A stretch of DNA of 64,000 nt, taken from Diphasiastrum complanatum (lineage: Eukaryota; Streptophyta; Lycopodiopsida; Lycopodiales; Lycopodiaceae). Shown piece after piece: positions 63,079 to 64,000 of this stretch. The position numbers and the translations under genes were made by a program. The stretch covers positions 32,234,607 through 32,298,606 of the forward strand of contig CM055102.1 of the NCBI GenBank assembly GCA_029204225.1. Direction: 5' to 3'. The notes under the pieces were generated by a model. The model searched no databases and was not told the DNA's origin. It saw only the letters and a program-made list of their open reading frames with translations. How positions within the stretch are numbered: position 1 is the stretch's first letter; the number at the start of each line of letters is the position of its first letter.

Positions 63079-63300
63079 GAGAATGGCATAAACGTTGAAG
63101 GAACAAGGAGTTGATGATATTTTTAGTTGAGTGAGTGAGATAGATAATCCACAAGAGAGAATGCATGAACGTGAGAGAATGGTATAAAGGTTGAAGGAAC
63201 AAGGAGTGGATGATAGTTTTAGTTGAGTGAGTGAGATGGATAATCCACGGGAGAGAATGCATGAGCGTGAGAGAATGTGGGAGAGTGGAGAACATGTGAA
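63079..63300. repeat. 96-bp tandem repeat, two copies plus a partial third
   Basis: Copies start at 63079, 63175 and 63271. They share GTTGAAGGAACAAGGAGT, TTTTAGTTGAGTGAGTGAGA and GAGAGAATGCATGA. The minus-strand frame across it repeats the same peptide words and is a repeat product. Confidence 0.9.
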
Positions 63301-63544
63301 AGGGTGAAGGAGTGAAGATTTTGCTTTGTAGGTTGAACGAGAGGATGTTACGTGAGGGAATTTTTGTGACAAGATGAGAGGAGGTACGCTGGGAGAAAGA
63401 GGTTCTTTAGTATTAACGACGTTGAATGAGTGGGGTGTTTGTGTAAGCGTGAGATTTCTGAGACCGTGAGTATGCAAGTATGCAAGAAGAGTGGTAGCTT
63501 GAGTTGGAGTGTGTACAGAAATGCGGTTAGAGCATTAGACCGTT

Positions 63545-63969
63545 ATGATTATGAGAAACGATGGAGAATGTGCCAAACTACTCCCTTCCTCGTGGGGGGT
63601 TGGACCCTTGACCATAATGGATGAGAATCAGTTCCACCCTACACTAGGAGATGTCTGTCAATTAATCCGAGAAGGAATCACGCACTACTATTTCTATACC
63701 CCAGAACTCCACCCTCACTTACAGACAGGAGATACTATATTTAGAGTGCAACATTGCGGGGGCTAAAGTTACTTCAAAACCTATGAGCTCATTATTGATG
63801 GGTTATGGCATCTAACTTATGTCGTTTCCACTGACTATACGAGACCCACCCAGTCTTTTATACCATTCGGGTCGCCAGTGCAGTCACCCGGACCAGCTGA
63901 CAGTACTAACAGACCCCTAGATTTAGATCTACCAGAAATAGAGAGAGGTCCGATAGGATTGAAATTGTA
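63545..63969 (+). pseudogene. Unrecognised frame interrupted by one stop
   Basis: From 63545 the frame reads 73 residues (ENQFHPTLGDVCQLIREGIT, YYFYTPELHPHL) to a TAA at 63764. The same frame then continues 67 codons (SYFKTYELIIDGLWHLTY, TQSFIPFGSPVQSPG, LDLPEIERGPIGLKL) to a TAG at 63967. Codon-like composition on both sides of the single TAA suggests one protein with a nonsense change. I do not recognise the family. Position beside low-copy repeats at the window edge is compatible with the gag of a larger element, which is a guess. Confidence 0.4.
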
Positions 63970-64000
63970 GTTACACCTCCCTGCAGCCGTGCCTCTGGGG

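Overview
This is nuclear DNA of a land plant with a large, retrotransposon-rich, AT-rich genome. Three host genes show this: a fasciclin-like cell-wall protein, a GRAS transcription factor of the LISCL type, and a plant-type deoxyribonucleoside kinase with GT-AG introns. Most of the remainder is decayed Ty1/copia elements, RT-bearing elements, satellites and long (CT)n tracts. A fern or another non-angiosperm seems plausible from the element style, but I cannot fix the lineage from sequence alone.

Layout. 1-3080 holds two long (TC)n(CA)n tracts, a foldback element and a 71-bp tandem duplication. The intronless FAS1 gene is at 3081-4040. 5417-8656 holds two small non-autonomous LTR elements on the minus strand, one with a perfect 5-bp target duplication, and a tandem family carrying a 20-bp palindrome. 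9724-14103 is a decayed copia element (+) with a 3' LTR. 14104-20587 is a 371-bp satellite whose units invert head to head near 16278. 21600-22090 is an RT fragment (-). 24547-27457 is a decayed copy of a conserved eukaryotic family that I associate with DUF7869. 28430-29625 (-) and 31146-34430 (+) are copia remnants.

37316-37645 is a second foldback copy, inverted relative to the first. A five-copy minisatellite (38664-39105) lies directly upstream of the GRAS gene (39242-41365). 41960-42255 and 59575-59880 are two copies of a repeat whose palindromes keep their pairing while their bases change. 42500-44335 is an RT-type element (-). 44440-49116 is the best preserved copia element (-), with a G-box-rich LTR. 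51430-53330 is another copia fragment (-). The kinase gene occupies 55365-58569 (-) in five exons. 61424-61920 is a duplicated (GA)n block, and the window ends in an unrecognised, interrupted reading frame.

How it works together. The three host genes look unrelated: one in the cell wall or at the plasma membrane, one transcriptional, one in dNTP salvage. They are islands in repeats. The most novel material is non-coding: the covarying-hairpin repeat, the foldback family, the inverted satellite and the GRAS-proximal minisatellite.
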